DNA of 64,000 nt. Source: Ereboglobus luteus (lineage in GTDB: Bacteria > Verrucomicrobiota > Verrucomicrobiia > Opitutales > Opitutaceae). The stretch spans positions 1,716,501 through 1,780,500 of the forward strand of contig NZ_CP023004.1 in the NCBI RefSeq assembly GCF_003096195.1, given 5' to 3'. Both the position numbers and the translations under genes were made by a program. The notes beneath the pieces were generated by a model. That model was not told the origin of the DNA. It saw only the letters and a list, made by a program, of their open reading frames with translations, and ran no database searches. This document shows, piece after piece, positions 33,994-43,090 of the stretch. Every line of letters begins with the position of its first letter. The first letter of the stretch is position 1.

Positions 33994-34923
33994 ATGAAAA
34001 AACCTCGCATCCTCGTTGTCGGCAGCTCCAACACCGACATGATAATAAAAGTCGGACGCATTCCGCGTCCCGGTGAAACGCTCATCGGCGGCCGGTTCGT
34101 GACCGCCGCCGGAGGCAAGGGCGCCAACCAAGCCGTTGCCGCCGCGCGCGCCGGAGCCGACGTCACCTTCGTCGCCCGCGTGGGCCGCGACATGTTTGGC
34201 GACCGGACTCTCGCGGGACTCAAGGCCGACAAAATCAACACGCGCCACATCCAGCGCGACCCGAAAGCGCCCTCGGGTGTCGCGCTCATCTTCGTGTCCG
34301 AGTCCGGCGAAAACAGCATTGCCGTCGCCTCGGGGGCCAATGAAAAACTGCTCCCGAAAGACGTTCAAAACGCCGAGGCCGCCTTCAAGAACGCCGACAT
34401 GCTCGTGACGCAACTCGAAAACCCGGTTTCGTCGATCACGGCCGCCGCGCGCCTTGCGAAAAAGCACGGCGTGCCCGTCATATTAAATCCCGCCCCGGCG
34501 CCCGCCGCGCCGCTTCCGGCCTCGTTGCTCAAGCTCGTATCGATCATCACGCCCAACGAAACCGAGGCCGAGTTTCTTTCCGGCATCAAGGTCACCGACA
34601 CCGCCAGCGCCGAGGCCGCCGCCCGCGTGATCATGGGCAAGGGCGTGAAAAACGTGATCATCACGCTTGGCTCAAAAGGCGCGTATCTGTGCAACGCCGA
34701 AACGAGCAAACTCGTCCCCGTCCGCAAAGTGAAGGCGGTGGACACAACTGCCGCCGGCGACACCTTCAACGGCGCGCTCGCTGTCGCGTTGAGCGAAGGC
34801 CGGTCATTGGCCGACGCGGTGTGTTTCGCCAACGCCGCCGCGACAATCTCCGTCACCCGTCTCGGCGCCCAACCCTCCGCGCCCACACGCGCCGAGATCG
34901 AGCGCCTGATGCGGAAAAAATAA
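33994..34923 (+). CDS. rbsK: Ribokinase
   Basis: 309 residues of the PfkB family. The N-terminal sugar-binding signature GGKGANQAVAAARAG and the C-terminal ATP and catalytic motif DTTAAGDTFNGA (catalytic Asp in GD) are intact. It phosphorylates ribose to ribose-5-phosphate. With the nucleoside hydrolase and transporter it forms a complete ribonucleoside-use path. The ATG at 33994 starts at the conserved ILVVGSSNTD; an upstream ATG at 33916 lacks family support. Confidence 0.92.
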   Translation: MKKPRILVVGSSNTDMIIKVGRIPRPGETLIGGRFVTAAGGKGANQAVAAARAGADVTFVARVGRDMFGDRTLAGLKADKINTRHIQRDPKAPSGVALIFVSESGENSIAVASGANEKLLPKDVQNAEAAFKNADMLVTQLENPVSSITAAARLAKKHGVPVILNPAPAPAAPLPASLLKLVSIITPNETEAEFLSGIKVTDTASAEAAARVIMGKGVKNVIITLGSKGAYLCNAETSKLVPVRKVKAVDTTAAGDTFNGALAVALSEGRSLADAVCFANAAATISVTRLGAQPSAPTRAEIERLMRKK

Positions 34924-35261
34924 GCGAACGCCTTCAGACATTCAAGGTAGGGCAAAGCCTCCGGCTGAGCCGAAAATGCGAACGGCTCACCGGGACGGTT
35001 CGCCCTACCTCAAAATGCGACAAAAAACGCGCCAGCTTGTAGGGGCGCACCTCGCGTGCGCCCTCGTCTGCGCACGGGGGCGGGTTGGAATTAAACGCTG
35101 TTGTCGTCGAAATCGCGCTTGCGCCGGAGCGGCTGCGTCCCGCTGCCGGACGCGTGCAACGCAAGCGCCCCTCGCGCATCTGGTTTTCGAACCCATCGGA
35201 GTGATGATGCGCCAAAAGGCGGGCCCGCTGATCGAATCTTATTTCTGCTGGTCCAGCTTTT
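34924..35261. other. Intergenic stretch rich in repeats
   Basis: Besides the inverted repeat at 34945-35010 it contains GTAGGGGCGCACCTCGCGTG near 35040 with a partial inversion near 35155-35175. No gene is seen. Confidence 0.5.
34945..35010. repeat. Inverted repeat, GTAGGGCGAAC family
   Basis: The left arm AGGTAGGGCAAAGCCTCCGG with extension and the right arm CGGCTCACCGGGACGGTTCG with CCCTACCT are imperfect inverted copies with about 10 bases between. The two arms have different core variants (CTCCGGCTGAG against CCCGGTGAGCC), as at 4824 and 21588. Confidence 0.65.
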
Positions 35262-35777
35262 TTACTCCGCCAAATAAGCAACCACTTTGATGTCCTTCAG
35301 TAAATCCACAACCGCATCGGCAATACATCCGTTGAGATCCTGAATTACCTGGCCGCTGCCATGGCGAACGACTTTCTCAATCTTCTCCGAGCCACCTAAT
35401 ACGGCGGTATATCTCAGTTCACTTTTCCACCACATCATCTGGTATTCGCTTTTTAAATAAGTCACTTGGATTTCTATGGTCTTGGGTTTGCCTGCGGTCT
35501 TGGTTTGCGTGTTCTTCGCCAATTCTTTTTTTGCCTGATCAACCATCAGTTGGGTTATGTCTTTATAGTTCGACGTCAGGTTGACGCCGATAAATTCGTA
35601 AACACGCACTTTATTAGTTTCTGATAGGCCATTAATTATGGATGTGTCGCCCGCGACACTAAGCAATGGGATCACCCCGTCTCTGAGCTTATATTCCGTT
35701 GGCGTATATGGCCGGGTGCCGCATCCGGACAGGCAGATTATTGCGACGAGGAGTATTATTGATAACTTGGGGTTCAT
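35262..35777 (-). CDS. Small outer-membrane-type lipoprotein, unknown
   Basis: 171 residues from the ATG at 35777. It has a lipoprotein signal with the lipobox LSGC, Cys at residue 19, so it should be lipidated by the Lgt/LspA path. The mature part has no recognised domain. The codon use is AT-richer than the surroundings. Confidence 0.65.
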   Translation of the reverse strand: MNPKLSIILLVAIICLSGCGTRPYTPTEYKLRDGVIPLLSVAGDTSIINGLSETNKVRVYEFIGVNLTSNYKDITQLMVDQAKKELAKNTQTKTAGKPKTIEIQVTYLKSEYQMMWWKSELRYTAVLGGSEKIEKVVRHGSGQVIQDLNGCIADAVVDLLKDIKVVAYLAE

Positions 35778-35872
35778 GATGAGATTTTTTGTGAATGCTA
35801 CAGAGGGGCCCGCGCAGACAAACGTTTTTGTATTCAAGATTTTCTACTATGCGCGTTGGATCTCGCGTTCTG

Positions 35873-36445
35873 TCAGCCTCTTTTTTCTTTCCATTTGTGG
35901 GTTTGGAAGTATTCATAAGAAGAGAAATAAATTTCCCCTTCGGTTTTTTCGCTGCGACATTTGGGGCAGCCTGAATGCAAAAAACTACCGCCGCAGTCAC
36001 ACTCTGGTAAGGGCGTGTTATCATATCCCGATTGCAGCCATACATCCCCGCAAGAATTACAGATTGCAGGCATGCGATCATCGAAGCCCGATTGCCTTAA
36101 GCCCGCGTAATTCACTCCACAGTTGGCACATATGTAACGAACGGCGCAATTGAATGGCCCGCGCAAGGCCACAAGCTCTCGCCATTCGGGTTCAGCAAAC
36201 ATTTGTAACGTGTCATCCGTGGCATAGTGGGCGATTTTTTGGGCAAGATTAGCAATTAGTGAAAGTGTATCAGTTCGGCCTGGATAAAATGAAAAAGCTC
36301 CTTTCCATTCTTCATAAGCATTGAAGAGACAATAACCGTCATCAAGTGTCGTTTTAAAAGCATCAAGCAAATCCCGGGCGGTGGAATCACCCTCTAGGTG
36401 CCGCTTGGTGAGGTCAGCGAACACTTTTGTTTTATCGAGATTCAT
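35873..36445 (-). CDS. Hypothetical zinc-ribbon protein
   Basis: 190 residues with an N-terminal helical half and a C-terminal half containing four Cys pairs (ICANCG, ICNSCG, ECDCGG, GCPKC), typical of zinc-ribbon or rubredoxin-like metal binding. No family is recognised. It has a low GC content compared with neighbours, suggesting transfer. Confidence 0.6.
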   Translation of the reverse strand: MNLDKTKVFADLTKRHLEGDSTARDLLDAFKTTLDDGYCLFNAYEEWKGAFSFYPGRTDTLSLIANLAQKIAHYATDDTLQMFAEPEWRELVALRGPFNCAVRYICANCGVNYAGLRQSGFDDRMPAICNSCGDVWLQSGYDNTPLPECDCGGSFLHSGCPKCRSEKTEGEIYFSSYEYFQTHKWKEKRG

Positions 36446-36479
36446 TTTTTGGAATACGGCTTTTTAGCCGCGAGTGTTG

Positions 36480-36503
36480 CCCCTCCGAAAAGAATCGGAG
36501 GGG
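36480..36503. terminator. Possible terminator hairpin after kdsD
   Basis: CCCCTCCGA (36480-36488) pairs with TCGGAGGGG (36495-36503). The T-run is short on both sides, so it is a weak candidate rather than a standard Rho-independent terminator. Confidence 0.35.
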
Positions 36504-36511
36504 TTTGCCGC

Positions 36512-37501
36512 TTACACGATCTTCAGCTTCGGCAGATCCTGGCCGTCGATCACGCCGACGGGGCGGGCTTTTTTGTCAACCACGATGAGATCGTCGATCT
36601 TGTGCTTTTCGAAAAGGCGCATGGCCTCGACGCTCAGGGCGTTTTCATCAATGACCTTCGGCGTGCGCGTCATGAACTTGGAGACGGGCTTGGACAGGAA
36701 ATTGTTGCCGGTGAGCGCGGCGCGGCGGAAATCGCCGTCGGTGAGGATGCCCGCGAGCTTTTTTGTCTTCGGGTCGATGATTGCGATGCAGCCGGACTTG
36801 GCGGCGGTCATGGCGAGGATGGATTCCTGGAGCGTGCCGTCGGCCGTGATGAGCGGGAGGCGGTCGCCGGTGCGCATGATGTCCTTCACCTTGAGCAGCA
36901 GCAGGCGTCCGAGGTTGCCGGCGGGATGGCGCAGGGCGAAATCCTCGCGCGTGAAGCCGCGCGTTTCGAGGAGCACCATGGCGAGCGCGTCGCCGAGGGC
37001 CATGGCCGCGGTGGTGCTGGCGGTGGGGGCGAGCTCGAGCGGGCAGGCTTCGCGGGGCACGCGATAGAGCAGGCGGCAGTCGGCGTGACGCGCGATGTCG
37101 GAGTCGGCAAAACTGGTGAGCGCGAGGATTTTCAGGCCGAAGCGTTTCAGGGCGGGAATGATGCGGAGGATTTCCTCGGACTGGCCGGAGTTGCTGATGA
37201 GGAAGGCCATGTCGCCCTCGGCGCAGATGCCGAAATCGCCGTGGAGCGCCTGCGTGGGATCAAGAAAGCAGGAGACGATGCCGGTGCTGTTGAAAGTGCC
37301 CGCGAGTTTTTGGGCGATGTGCGCGGATTTGCCCACGCCGGAGAAGATGAGCTTGCCGCCGTTCGCGGCGGTGTCGCCCACCATGCGGGCGCAGACGGCG
37401 AACTCCTCATCGAGTGCGACGGCGGTTGCCTTGAGCGCATCCATTTCGGTGCGAATGCAGGCGCGGGCGCGGGAAAGGGCGGTTTTTGTGGAAAGTGTCA
37501 T
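36512..37501 (-). CDS. kdsD: Arabinose-5-phosphate isomerase
   Basis: 329 residues. A SIS sugar isomerase domain (about 40-180, FSGVGKSAHIAQK, LISNSGQSEE) is followed by two CBS domains (about 205-325). It converts ribulose-5-phosphate to arabinose-5-phosphate, the first step of KDO synthesis for lipopolysaccharide. The domain pair is diagnostic for KdsD/KpsF. It diverges from the LysM lipoprotein gene. Confidence 0.92.
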   Translation of the reverse strand: MTLSTKTALSRARACIRTEMDALKATAVALDEEFAVCARMVGDTAANGGKLIFSGVGKSAHIAQKLAGTFNSTGIVSCFLDPTQALHGDFGICAEGDMAFLISNSGQSEEILRIIPALKRFGLKILALTSFADSDIARHADCRLLYRVPREACPLELAPTASTTAAMALGDALAMVLLETRGFTREDFALRHPAGNLGRLLLLKVKDIMRTGDRLPLITADGTLQESILAMTAAKSGCIAIIDPKTKKLAGILTDGDFRRAALTGNNFLSKPVSKFMTRTPKVIDENALSVEAMRLFEKHKIDDLIVVDKKARPVGVIDGQDLPKLKIV

Positions 37502-37587
37502 TGATTTGAATTGTCTCTGCCGGTTTGTTGCAAAAATTACGAAGGAGTTTATTGTCGTTCAAATCCTTTTCCGTCTAGCTTTTCAAG

Positions 37588-38466
37588 ATGAGATCCCGCC
37601 GGTCCCTGTTTTCCGTGTTTTTTTGCCTGTGCGCCGCGCTGCTTTTGGCGGCGGGATGCTGGCGCGCGGAGAGCACCGCGGAAGTGGCGGAGGTTGACGA
37701 TCCGGAATACAGAAAGGCGAAGGAAATGGTCAGGCAGGGGCGCACATCGGAGGCGCTGGCCACGTATGACCGGGTGCTCGTCAAGCGCGGGCTCAACAAT
37801 GCGCCGGAGACGCACCTGGACATGGCAATCATTTACCAGCAGCAAGTGCGCGACTACCTGACGGCGATTTTTCATTACCAAAAATACCTGGCCATAATGC
37901 GGAACTCGCCGCAGAGCGCGATGATCAAGCAGCGGATCGACGCGGCAAAGCGCGACTACATGAGCACGCTGCCCGGGCGGCCCTCGCTGGATTTGTCCGG
38001 GGCGTCCCCGGATTACGCCGAGACAATCAAGCGGCTTCGCGCGCAAAACGAACGCCTGCGCGCCGACCTCGCCGTGGCGCAAGCAGCGGCGGCGCGCGTT
38101 CCCATAAACACGACCCATCAGACAACGGGGCGCGTCGTGGCGGCGGAGAATCCGATCATCGTCACATCGCAGAACACGCAGTTTTCCCAAGCCGCGCCAG
38201 TCGCGACCCAGCAGCCCGTCGCGCAGCCGCAGGGCACCGCGCACGCGGCGCCGACAACCGTATCGCAACCGGCGCCGCAGCCGCAACAGGCCGCGCCCGC
38301 GCGCCGGCACGTGGTGCGCCAGGGTGACAGTTTATACAATATCGCGCGGCAGCATTACGGCTCGGCGCGCAACGCGCAGGTGGATGCGATTGTGAACGCC
38401 AACCGCGACCAGCTCCAGTCGCGCAACACGCCGCTGCGCGTGGGAATGGAATTGCGCATTCCCTGA
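37588..38466 (+). CDS. LysM-domain lipoprotein with TPR-like region
   Basis: 292 residues with a lipoprotein signal (LAAGC, Cys near 24). After it come TPR-like helices (about 38-110), a coiled segment with ETIKRLRAQNERLRADL, a Gln/Pro/Ala-rich linker (about 170-240) and a C-terminal LysM domain (about 245-290, HVVRQGDSLYNIARQHYG) for peptidoglycan binding. It is probably attached to the outer membrane and reaches the wall. Confidence 0.85.
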   Translation: MRSRRSLFSVFFCLCAALLLAAGCWRAESTAEVAEVDDPEYRKAKEMVRQGRTSEALATYDRVLVKRGLNNAPETHLDMAIIYQQQVRDYLTAIFHYQKYLAIMRNSPQSAMIKQRIDAAKRDYMSTLPGRPSLDLSGASPDYAETIKRLRAQNERLRADLAVAQAAAARVPINTTHQTTGRVVAAENPIIVTSQNTQFSQAAPVATQQPVAQPQGTAHAAPTTVSQPAPQPQQAAPARRHVVRQGDSLYNIARQHYGSARNAQVDAIVNANRDQLQSRNTPLRVGMELRIP

Positions 38467-38508
38467 GGCAGTTTTTTATCGCCAATCGACGCCAACCAAC
38501 ATGAATGG

Positions 38509-38718
38509 ATGCAAATGAACTCGAACAATCATAACGAAGGATTAAGCGCGAAAAAATGCGGGCGGGGCTTTTTCCGCGCGGGCGTGCTGGCGCTTGTTGC
38601 GGCGGTGTGCGTGTTGATGTCGGGCTGCCAGTCGTTCCGCGCCTGGGGCGAATCGGGCAACAGCACGGGGACAACCGGCGGCGGAAGCCTGTCGATTCCG
38701 CTCGGAAAAAAGCGATAG
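38509..38718 (+). CDS. Small lipoprotein
   Basis: 69 residues. A charged N terminus, a hydrophobic stretch (about 25-38) and the lipobox MSGC mark it as a lipoprotein; the mature part is about 30 residues, rich in Gly/Ser/Thr with a Lys-rich end. It follows the LysM gene by 42 bases and may be in its operon. An internal ATG at 38515 could be the true start. Confidence 0.6.
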   Translation: MQMNSNNHNEGLSAKKCGRGFFRAGVLALVAAVCVLMSGCQSFRAWGESGNSTGTTGGGSLSIPLGKKR

Positions 38719-38829
38719 TCGGGGAAACAAAACACAAAGGGCGGGAGACGGAAAACCAGAGGCCGGACACCCTGTCCGAAGTCTGTTTTTTCACCACTCC
38801 CCGCTCACTTTCCGTTATTCCCATTTGTC

Positions 38830-39900
38830 ATGACTTCCCGTGAACGATTTCTCGCCGCGTGCGCCTCGCAACCGTTGTCGCGCCCGCCAGTGTGGGTGAT
38901 GCGGCAGGCGGGGCGTTATCTGCCGGAATACCGCGAGCTGAAGGCGCGTTCGTCGTTTCTTGAAATGGTGCGCACGCCGGAGCTGGCGACGGAGGTCACC
39001 TTGCAGCCGTTGAAACGGTTTCCGGGGCTGGACGCGGCGATTTTATTTTCCGACATCCTGGTGATTCCCGAGGCGCTCGGGCAGGCGTATGCGTTTCGCG
39101 AGGGCGGGGGAATTGAAATGGCGCGTCGGATTGAATCGCGAGCGGACATTGACGCGCTTGCGCCGGCGGAGGCCGTGCCCGAGCGGCTTGTGTATGTGGA
39201 CGGCGCGCTGCGTTTGCTCAAGGGCGAGCTGGCGTCGGACGGCAAGGCGCTGCTCGGTTTCGGCGGTTCGCCGTGGACGCTGGCGGCGTATATGCTCGAG
39301 GGCGGAAGCTCGGACGATTTTGCGCGCGCGAAACAGCTTTATTACACGGACCGCGGCGCGTTTGAGGCGCTGATGCGCAAGCTCACGGACGCGCTGATTA
39401 CGTATTTCCGGATGCAGATCGCGGCGGGGGCGGACGCGATTCAGATTTTCGACTCGTGGGGCGGAATCATCGCGGCGCATGACTACGAATATGTATCCTT
39501 AAAATGGATACGCGAGATCGCGGCGGCGTTGCCCCCGGATTTTCCGGTGATTTTGTATGCCAGGGGCGCGGCGGCGCAGCATGGCGCGCAGGCGAAGTCG
39601 GGTGTTCGCGTGTTGAGCGTGGACTGGACGGTGAACCTGGCGGCGCTGCGGCGCGGATTGCCGGCGGGCGTGGCGCTGCAGGGCAACCTTGATCCGGCGC
39701 TGATGCAAATGCCTCCGGAGATTGTGCGCGATGAGGCGGTGCGCTTGCTGTGCTCGATGCGCGGGTTGCCGGGCGGGCATATTTTCAACCTTGGGCACGG
39801 CATCACGCCGTCCGCCAAAATCGAGTGCATGCACGCGCTGGTGGACGCGGTTGTTGAATTCGGGGAGGTCGGGGGAAAGGCTGAAGGGCTGAAGGGCTGA
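38830..39900 (+). CDS. hemE: Uroporphyrinogen decarboxylase
   Basis: 356 residues. The signature PPVWVMRQAGRYLPEYR near the N terminus, the DAAILFSDILVIPEALG active-site segment with the catalytic Asp, and the C-terminal FNLGHGITPSA are intact. It makes coproporphyrinogen III in haem synthesis. No other hem genes lie near it, and a strong terminator follows. Confidence 0.95.
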   Translation: MTSRERFLAACASQPLSRPPVWVMRQAGRYLPEYRELKARSSFLEMVRTPELATEVTLQPLKRFPGLDAAILFSDILVIPEALGQAYAFREGGGIEMARRIESRADIDALAPAEAVPERLVYVDGALRLLKGELASDGKALLGFGGSPWTLAAYMLEGGSSDDFARAKQLYYTDRGAFEALMRKLTDALITYFRMQIAAGADAIQIFDSWGGIIAAHDYEYVSLKWIREIAAALPPDFPVILYARGAAAQHGAQAKSGVRVLSVDWTVNLAALRRGLPAGVALQGNLDPALMQMPPEIVRDEAVRLLCSMRGLPGGHIFNLGHGITPSAKIECMHALVDAVVEFGEVGGKAEGLKG

Positions 39901-39919
39901 AGCGTGAGGGGGGAAATAA

Positions 39920-39951
39920 AAAAAGCGCGCTGGAATTCCGGCGCGCTTTTT
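39920..39951. terminator. Bidirectional Rho-independent terminator
   Basis: An A-run, then GCGCGCTGG, an AATT loop and CCGGCGCGC followed by a T-run form a symmetric hairpin between hemE and the convergent kduD gene, usable on either strand. Confidence 0.88.
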
Positions 39952-39984
39952 GTTTGAGTGTGTTTGCGTGCGCTGCGTGTTCGC

Positions 39985-40755
39985 TTAGCGCGAGAGCCAG
40001 CCGCCGTCCACGGCGAGGGTGTGGCCGTTGATGTAGTCGGAGGCGGGCGAGGCGAGGAACACGACCGTCGTCATGAGGTCCTCGGGCGTGCCCCAGCGGC
40101 CGGCGGGGATGCGGTCGAGGATCGCCTTGTTGCGCTCCGGGTTCTCGCGAATCGGGCGCGTGTTTTCCGTGGCGATGTAGCCGGGGGCGATCGCGTTGGC
40201 GCAGATTTTGTGCGGGGCCAGTTCGTTGGCCATGAGCATCGTGAGGCTCTTGATGCCGCCTTTCGACGCCGCGTAGCCGGGGACGAGGATGCCGCCCTGG
40301 AACGAGAGCATCGAGGCGATGTTGATGATCTTGCCGCCCTGGCCTTGCGCGACCATCTGCTTGGCGACGGCCTGGCTGAGGAAGAAGGGCGTGGAGAGGT
40401 TGATCGCGATGACGTCGTTCCAGTTTTTCGCGCTGTGCTCGGTGAAGGGTTCGCGGCGGATGATGCCGGCGTTGTTCACGAGGATGTCAACGCGGCCGAG
40501 TTTTTGCACGACTTCGGCGACGATGCCGGGAGCGGCTTCGTCACCCTTGGAGAGGTCGGCGGTGATGCTGACGCTCTTGCGGCCGAGGGCGGCGATTTTC
40601 GAGGCGGTTTCATCCATCGGGATGACGTCAACGAGCGCCACGTCCGCGCCGGCTTCGGCGAGGGCGAGGGCGTAGCCTTGGCCAATGCCGCGGGCGGCAC
40701 CGGTGACGATGGCGACTTTTCCGTCGAGTTTGAAGAGATCGAGTAATTTGCTCAT
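39985..40755 (-). CDS. kduD: 2-deoxy-D-gluconate 3-dehydrogenase / KduD-type SDR
   Basis: 256 residues of the short-chain dehydrogenase family: TGAARGIGQGYALA for NAD binding, NNAGI and YAASKGG with catalytic Tyr and Lys. Together with the adjacent kduI this is the KduD step that converts 2,5-diketo-3-deoxygluconate to 2-keto-3-deoxygluconate. It is probably co-transcribed with kduI, which lies 41 bases upstream. Confidence 0.88.
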   Translation of the reverse strand: MSKLLDLFKLDGKVAIVTGAARGIGQGYALALAEAGADVALVDVIPMDETASKIAALGRKSVSITADLSKGDEAAPGIVAEVVQKLGRVDILVNNAGIIRREPFTEHSAKNWNDVIAINLSTPFFLSQAVAKQMVAQGQGGKIINIASMLSFQGGILVPGYAASKGGIKSLTMLMANELAPHKICANAIAPGYIATENTRPIRENPERNKAILDRIPAGRWGTPEDLMTTVVFLASPASDYINGHTLAVDGGWLSR

Positions 40756-40796
40756 GGAATATTATTTTGGTTGGTTGATGGGAGAGGGAGTTTTGC

Positions 40797-41621
40797 TTAG
40801 CGCATGTCCTTGATTTCGACGGCGTCCATGTCCTCGAACTTTTGGTTGTCGCCGCCCATGGCCCAGACGAAGCGGTAGGCGGCGGTGCCGCAGCCGGAGT
40901 GGATCGACCAGCCGGGGGAGAGGACGACGTCGCGATCCTGCACCATGATGTTGCGGGTGCGGTTGGGCTCGCCCATGAGGTGCACGACCATCTGGTCCTG
41001 CGGCACGTCGAAATAGAGATAGACTTCGGTGCGGCGGCTGTGGACGTGCGAGGGCATGGTGTTCCAAACGCTGCCGGTTTCGAGCGTGGTGCAGCCCATG
41101 ACGAGCTGGCAGCTCTTGATGCCGCCCTCGAGCTGGTGAATGTAACGGCGGATGACGCGCTTGTTGGCGTTGACCGGGTCGCCGATGGGCGGGGTCTTGA
41201 TGTCCTCGCCGCGGAGAACGGCGGTCGGATACTTCATGTGGGCGGGCGTGCTGATGCAGTAGAATTGGGTGTCGCCGGAGAAGGTGACGTCCTGTTCGCC
41301 GAGGCCGATGTAGAGGCAGTCGAGGTGGCCGAGCTCGTATTTGTTGCCGCCGACGGTGACGGTGCCAGGCGTCTTGGTGATGTTAAGGATGCCGATTTCG
41401 CGGCGCTCGAGGAAGTAGGACGAGCCGATTTCCTTGTAGTTGCCGAGCTTGAGGGGCGCGCCGGCGGGCTGCACGCCGACGACAACCATGCGGTCGAGGT
41501 CGGTGTAGTGGGCGATGATCTGGCCGGGCTGGAAAATGCTCTGGATGAGATAGGTGTCACGGAGCTGCTCCGTGGTCATGCTGTTGGTGGTGTCCGGGCT
41601 GGCGGAATAGTGGAGTTTCAT
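40797..41621 (-). CDS. kduI: 5-dehydro-4-deoxy-D-glucuronate isomerase
   Basis: 274 residues of the cupin-type KduI. Metal-binding residues are in MPSHVHSRRTEVYLYF and the conserved GGDNQKFEDMD near the C terminus is intact. It isomerises the unsaturated galacturonate product of pectate lyases. The pair kduI-kduD extends the pectin path begun by the GH28 and CE8 genes elsewhere in the window. Confidence 0.93.
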   Translation of the reverse strand: MKLHYSASPDTTNSMTTEQLRDTYLIQSIFQPGQIIAHYTDLDRMVVVGVQPAGAPLKLGNYKEIGSSYFLERREIGILNITKTPGTVTVGGNKYELGHLDCLYIGLGEQDVTFSGDTQFYCISTPAHMKYPTAVLRGEDIKTPPIGDPVNANKRVIRRYIHQLEGGIKSCQLVMGCTTLETGSVWNTMPSHVHSRRTEVYLYFDVPQDQMVVHLMGEPNRTRNIMVQDRDVVLSPGWSIHSGCGTAAYRFVWAMGGDNQKFEDMDAVEIKDMR

Positions 41622-42020
41622 GGTTTTATGTTTATGGTTTATTGCGGGTTTACTGGTCTAAAGTCGGAAAAGATTAACGCCAACGATGTAAAGGGTCGAC
41701 GCAATCAGTCAGTTCGATTTTGCAACGATAGCAGGGAAAACGCGACGCAAGGGCATGGCTTTTCCGAGCGCGACGCAAGGGCATGGCTTTTCCGAGCGCG
41801 TCGCGAGGACGGGCGGAGGGGCGGCGAGGGTTTTCATGAGTGTGAGCAAAATGAACAAGGAGAATGATAAAAATGCAAAAACGGACACGAGCAACATGCG
41901 TCCCCGAGCCAACACCGATTGCTTGGAAAAACCAAGCGCGAAAAGCCGTGGGGCAGGACATGTTTCAACCGGCGGCGGGTTCCGTCCGCGCAAACACCGG
42001 CAGTCGGCAGGAGGCCGCTG
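41622..42020. other. Intergenic stretch with a tandem duplication
   Basis: It contains no gene. Two identical 28-base units lie side by side at 41741-41768 and 41769-41796 (described separately). Confidence 0.5.
41741..41796. repeat. Two perfect 28-base tandem repeats
   Basis: A unit beginning CGCGACGCAAGGGCATGGCT and ending TCCGAG is present twice without a change, followed by a third partial start (CGCGTCGCGAGG). It could be recent slippage. No function is known. Confidence 0.75.
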
Positions 42021-42920
42021 TCACTTTCCGCTGAGCATGTCCTTGGCGCTGTCGAGCGTGCGTTTTTCCTCGTCGGTCAGCGAGGCGAATCCCTGGCTGT
42101 TGATCTTGTCGAGAATGCGATCGACCTCGGCGCGCAGATCGGCGCGGCTGGTGATGTTGACCGTGTATTTGGGCGTGACGACCGCGGCGGGCTTTTTCTT
42201 TTTCTGGAGCCATTCGGGCAGCGCGGACTCGCGGGCTGCCTCGCTCCTGCGCCAGGCCCGCTTGTGGATGAGGAAATAATAACAGACCGCCACGATTATG
42301 CCGCCGACGTGCGCCGAGTAGGCGACGGAAATGTCGGTGTGCCTGCCGGGGATTTCGAGAAACAACAGGCCGCAGAGGTCGAGCGTGGCGGCGGCGATGG
42401 CCAGGTATTTCGGGCGGATGGAAACCGGTATGATGAAGAACAGCAAAACCGTGATTTTGTTGTTCGGATAAAAGCACGCGAAGAGAATCAGCAGCGCGAG
42501 CGAGATGCTGCTCGCGCCGATGAGCGTATAATACTGGTGGTGGAAATTGACGGCGAGCCACATCAACCCGCCGCCCGCCGCCGCCGCGACGCAGAACCAG
42601 GCGAACCGTTTGTTGCCAAGCAGCGGAAGCACCTCGCGCCCCATGAAGTAAATCGTGATGCCGTTCACGAGCAGGTGCAGCCAGTTGCCGTGAAGCAATG
42701 TGTAGGTGACGAGCGTCCAGGCGCGGCCCTTGACGAACAGGCCCGGCACAAGCGCGGCGGCCTGTGTGAACGCGCCCTCCCCGCCGGGCACGAGTCGCTC
42801 AAAAACCGATTGTATGATAAAGCCCGCGCCGATTGCGCACAACAGCCACACCAGCGTGCTGGTTTGCTGGCGGTTGTTCCTGTGGTTGTCGCGAACGTAT
42901 GATCTGTCTGAGAATGCCAT
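42021..42920 (-). CDS. Rhomboid-family intramembrane serine protease
   Basis: 299 residues from the ATG at 42920. Six transmembrane helices are followed by a C-terminal cytoplasmic tail with a Lys-rich segment (KKKKP) and a helical end. The probable catalytic dyad is Ser in GASSIS and His in SAHVGG; HGNWLHLLVN with conserved His and Asn is also present. Most rhomboids read GxSG, whereas here Ser follows, so activity is likely but not certain. Confidence 0.8.
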   Translation of the reverse strand: MAFSDRSYVRDNHRNNRQQTSTLVWLLCAIGAGFIIQSVFERLVPGGEGAFTQAAALVPGLFVKGRAWTLVTYTLLHGNWLHLLVNGITIYFMGREVLPLLGNKRFAWFCVAAAAGGGLMWLAVNFHHQYYTLIGASSISLALLILFACFYPNNKITVLLFFIIPVSIRPKYLAIAAATLDLCGLLFLEIPGRHTDISVAYSAHVGGIIVAVCYYFLIHKRAWRRSEAARESALPEWLQKKKKPAAVVTPKYTVNITSRADLRAEVDRILDKINSQGFASLTDEEKRTLDSAKDMLSGK

Positions 42921-43090
42921 CGGAAAGTGAATCGCTGTCTTGGCGGAGAGGCTGCAAAACTTGCCCGATAAGCCGGCAAACACAAGCACTCGTCCGTGAA
43001 AATTTGCGGGCGGATGCGCGTGTTTTTGCGCCCACGGGACAAATGAGCTAACTTGACAGCGCGAAGTTTTCGTTTTGTTTGCCTGTCATC

